A stretch of 64,000 nt of DNA. Origin: an uncultured Bacteroidota bacterium. Its GTDB lineage: Bacteria > Bacteroidota > Bacteroidia > Bacteroidales > UBA12481. The stretch lies in assembly GCA_903851365.1 (NCBI GenBank), contig CAINOB010000039.1:1-64000 (forward strand), given 5' to 3'. The notes below the pieces were generated by a model. That model saw only the letters and a list, made by a program, of their open reading frames with translations, had not been told where the DNA came from and did not search any database. A program made the translations under genes and the position numbers. Positions 63,778-64,000 of this stretch are shown piece after piece (position 1 is the stretch's first letter; every line of letters starts with the position of its first letter).

Positions 63778-64000
63778 ATGCAGCAAATAAGAGATAATAT
63801 AACCAAAGCGATTCTGAGTCTCATCGACCATAAGTTCCGGTCGTTTCTGACGATACTCGGGATCATCTTTGGTACTGCTTCTGTGATCGCCATGATATCA
63901 ATCGGCGAAGGCACAAAAAAACAGGCAATTGCAAAATACCAGGATCTGGGAGTCAGCAATATCATCATCCGCGATAAGGATATGACCGACGCTGAATTGC
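63778..64000 (+). CDS. MacB-type ABC transporter permease, 5' part only
   Basis: The first 74 codons are in the window and the gene runs on past its end. MQQIRDNITKAILSLIDHKF, then RSFLTILGIIFGTASVIAMI and SIGEGTKKQAI, match the first cytoplasmic helix and first transmembrane segment of MacB/LolC-type permeases. The GVSNIIIRDKDM stretch starts the periplasmic domain. The ATG is three bases after adaptor 3. An ATP-binding partner, if separate, would lie to the right of the window. Confidence 0.85.
   Translation, partial: MQQIRDNITKAILSLIDHKFRSFLTILGIIFGTASVIAMISIGEGTKKQAIAKYQDLGVSNIIIRDKDMTDAEL

Overview
The window looks like a chromosomal segment of a free-living, polysaccharide-degrading Bacteroidota, probably within or near Bacteroidales. 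The grounds are a complete SusC/SusD pair, two enzymes with type IX secretion C-terminal sorting domains, many short lipoproteins with Bacteroidota-type lipoboxes, a promoter of the Bacteroidota type (TTTG / TAnnTTT), and few recognisable Shine-Dalgarno sequences. The placement below phylum level is inference.

Region A (1-13.8 kb, nearly all minus strand, visibly AT-rich in large parts) is accessory DNA. It starts with repeated 20-bp motifs that look like an IS21-type transposon end. It holds cell-envelope genes of unknown function: a tight five-gene operon (5789 to 1065) and a second pair (9854 to 5952) that carries a paralogue of the operon's last gene. Two large repeat lipoproteins follow or flank these (one ending in LamG sequence, one in a FISUMP domain), plus two very small lipoproteins that share a conserved 60-nt upstream element, a Fic-domain remnant and an IS3-family transposase remnant. 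The block ends at a tRNA-Cys gene with its own terminator.

Region B (13.8-28.7 kb) is mostly housekeeping: a pyruvate dehydrogenase operon (aceE, E2, E3, minus strand), an EamA transporter, a PQQ-type beta-propeller protein, folB, glnS and a BF3164-type lipoprotein. A GH106 rhamnosidase-like gene sits among them. Several dispersed palindromic repeat families occur here, and two copies of one family lie in frame inside the E2 linker.

Region C (28.7-44.3 kb, plus strand) opens with a ribbon-helix-helix/MazF toxin-antitoxin pair and runs without a real gap into a glycan-degradation operon. It encodes a tandem-domain alpha-galactosidase-like protein, a Tat-exported cellulase-like protein, a second GH106, a DUF5703 protein and a URO-D-like methyltransferase. 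A membrane-spanning Reg_prop/Y_Y_Y/LuxR-type regulator follows. Region D (44.6-59.7 kb) is a polysaccharide utilisation locus probably aimed at beta-glucan: SusC, SusD, a PKD surface lipoprotein, a GH26+GH5 fusion, GH3 and two GH16 enzymes. The regulator just upstream and three 11-bp-phased direct repeats in front of the susC promoter suggest how it is switched on.

Region E (60.1 kb to the end) starts a tripartite efflux operon: three consecutive, different HlyD/MacA-type lipoprotein adaptors and the first 74 codons of a MacB-type permease cut by the window edge.
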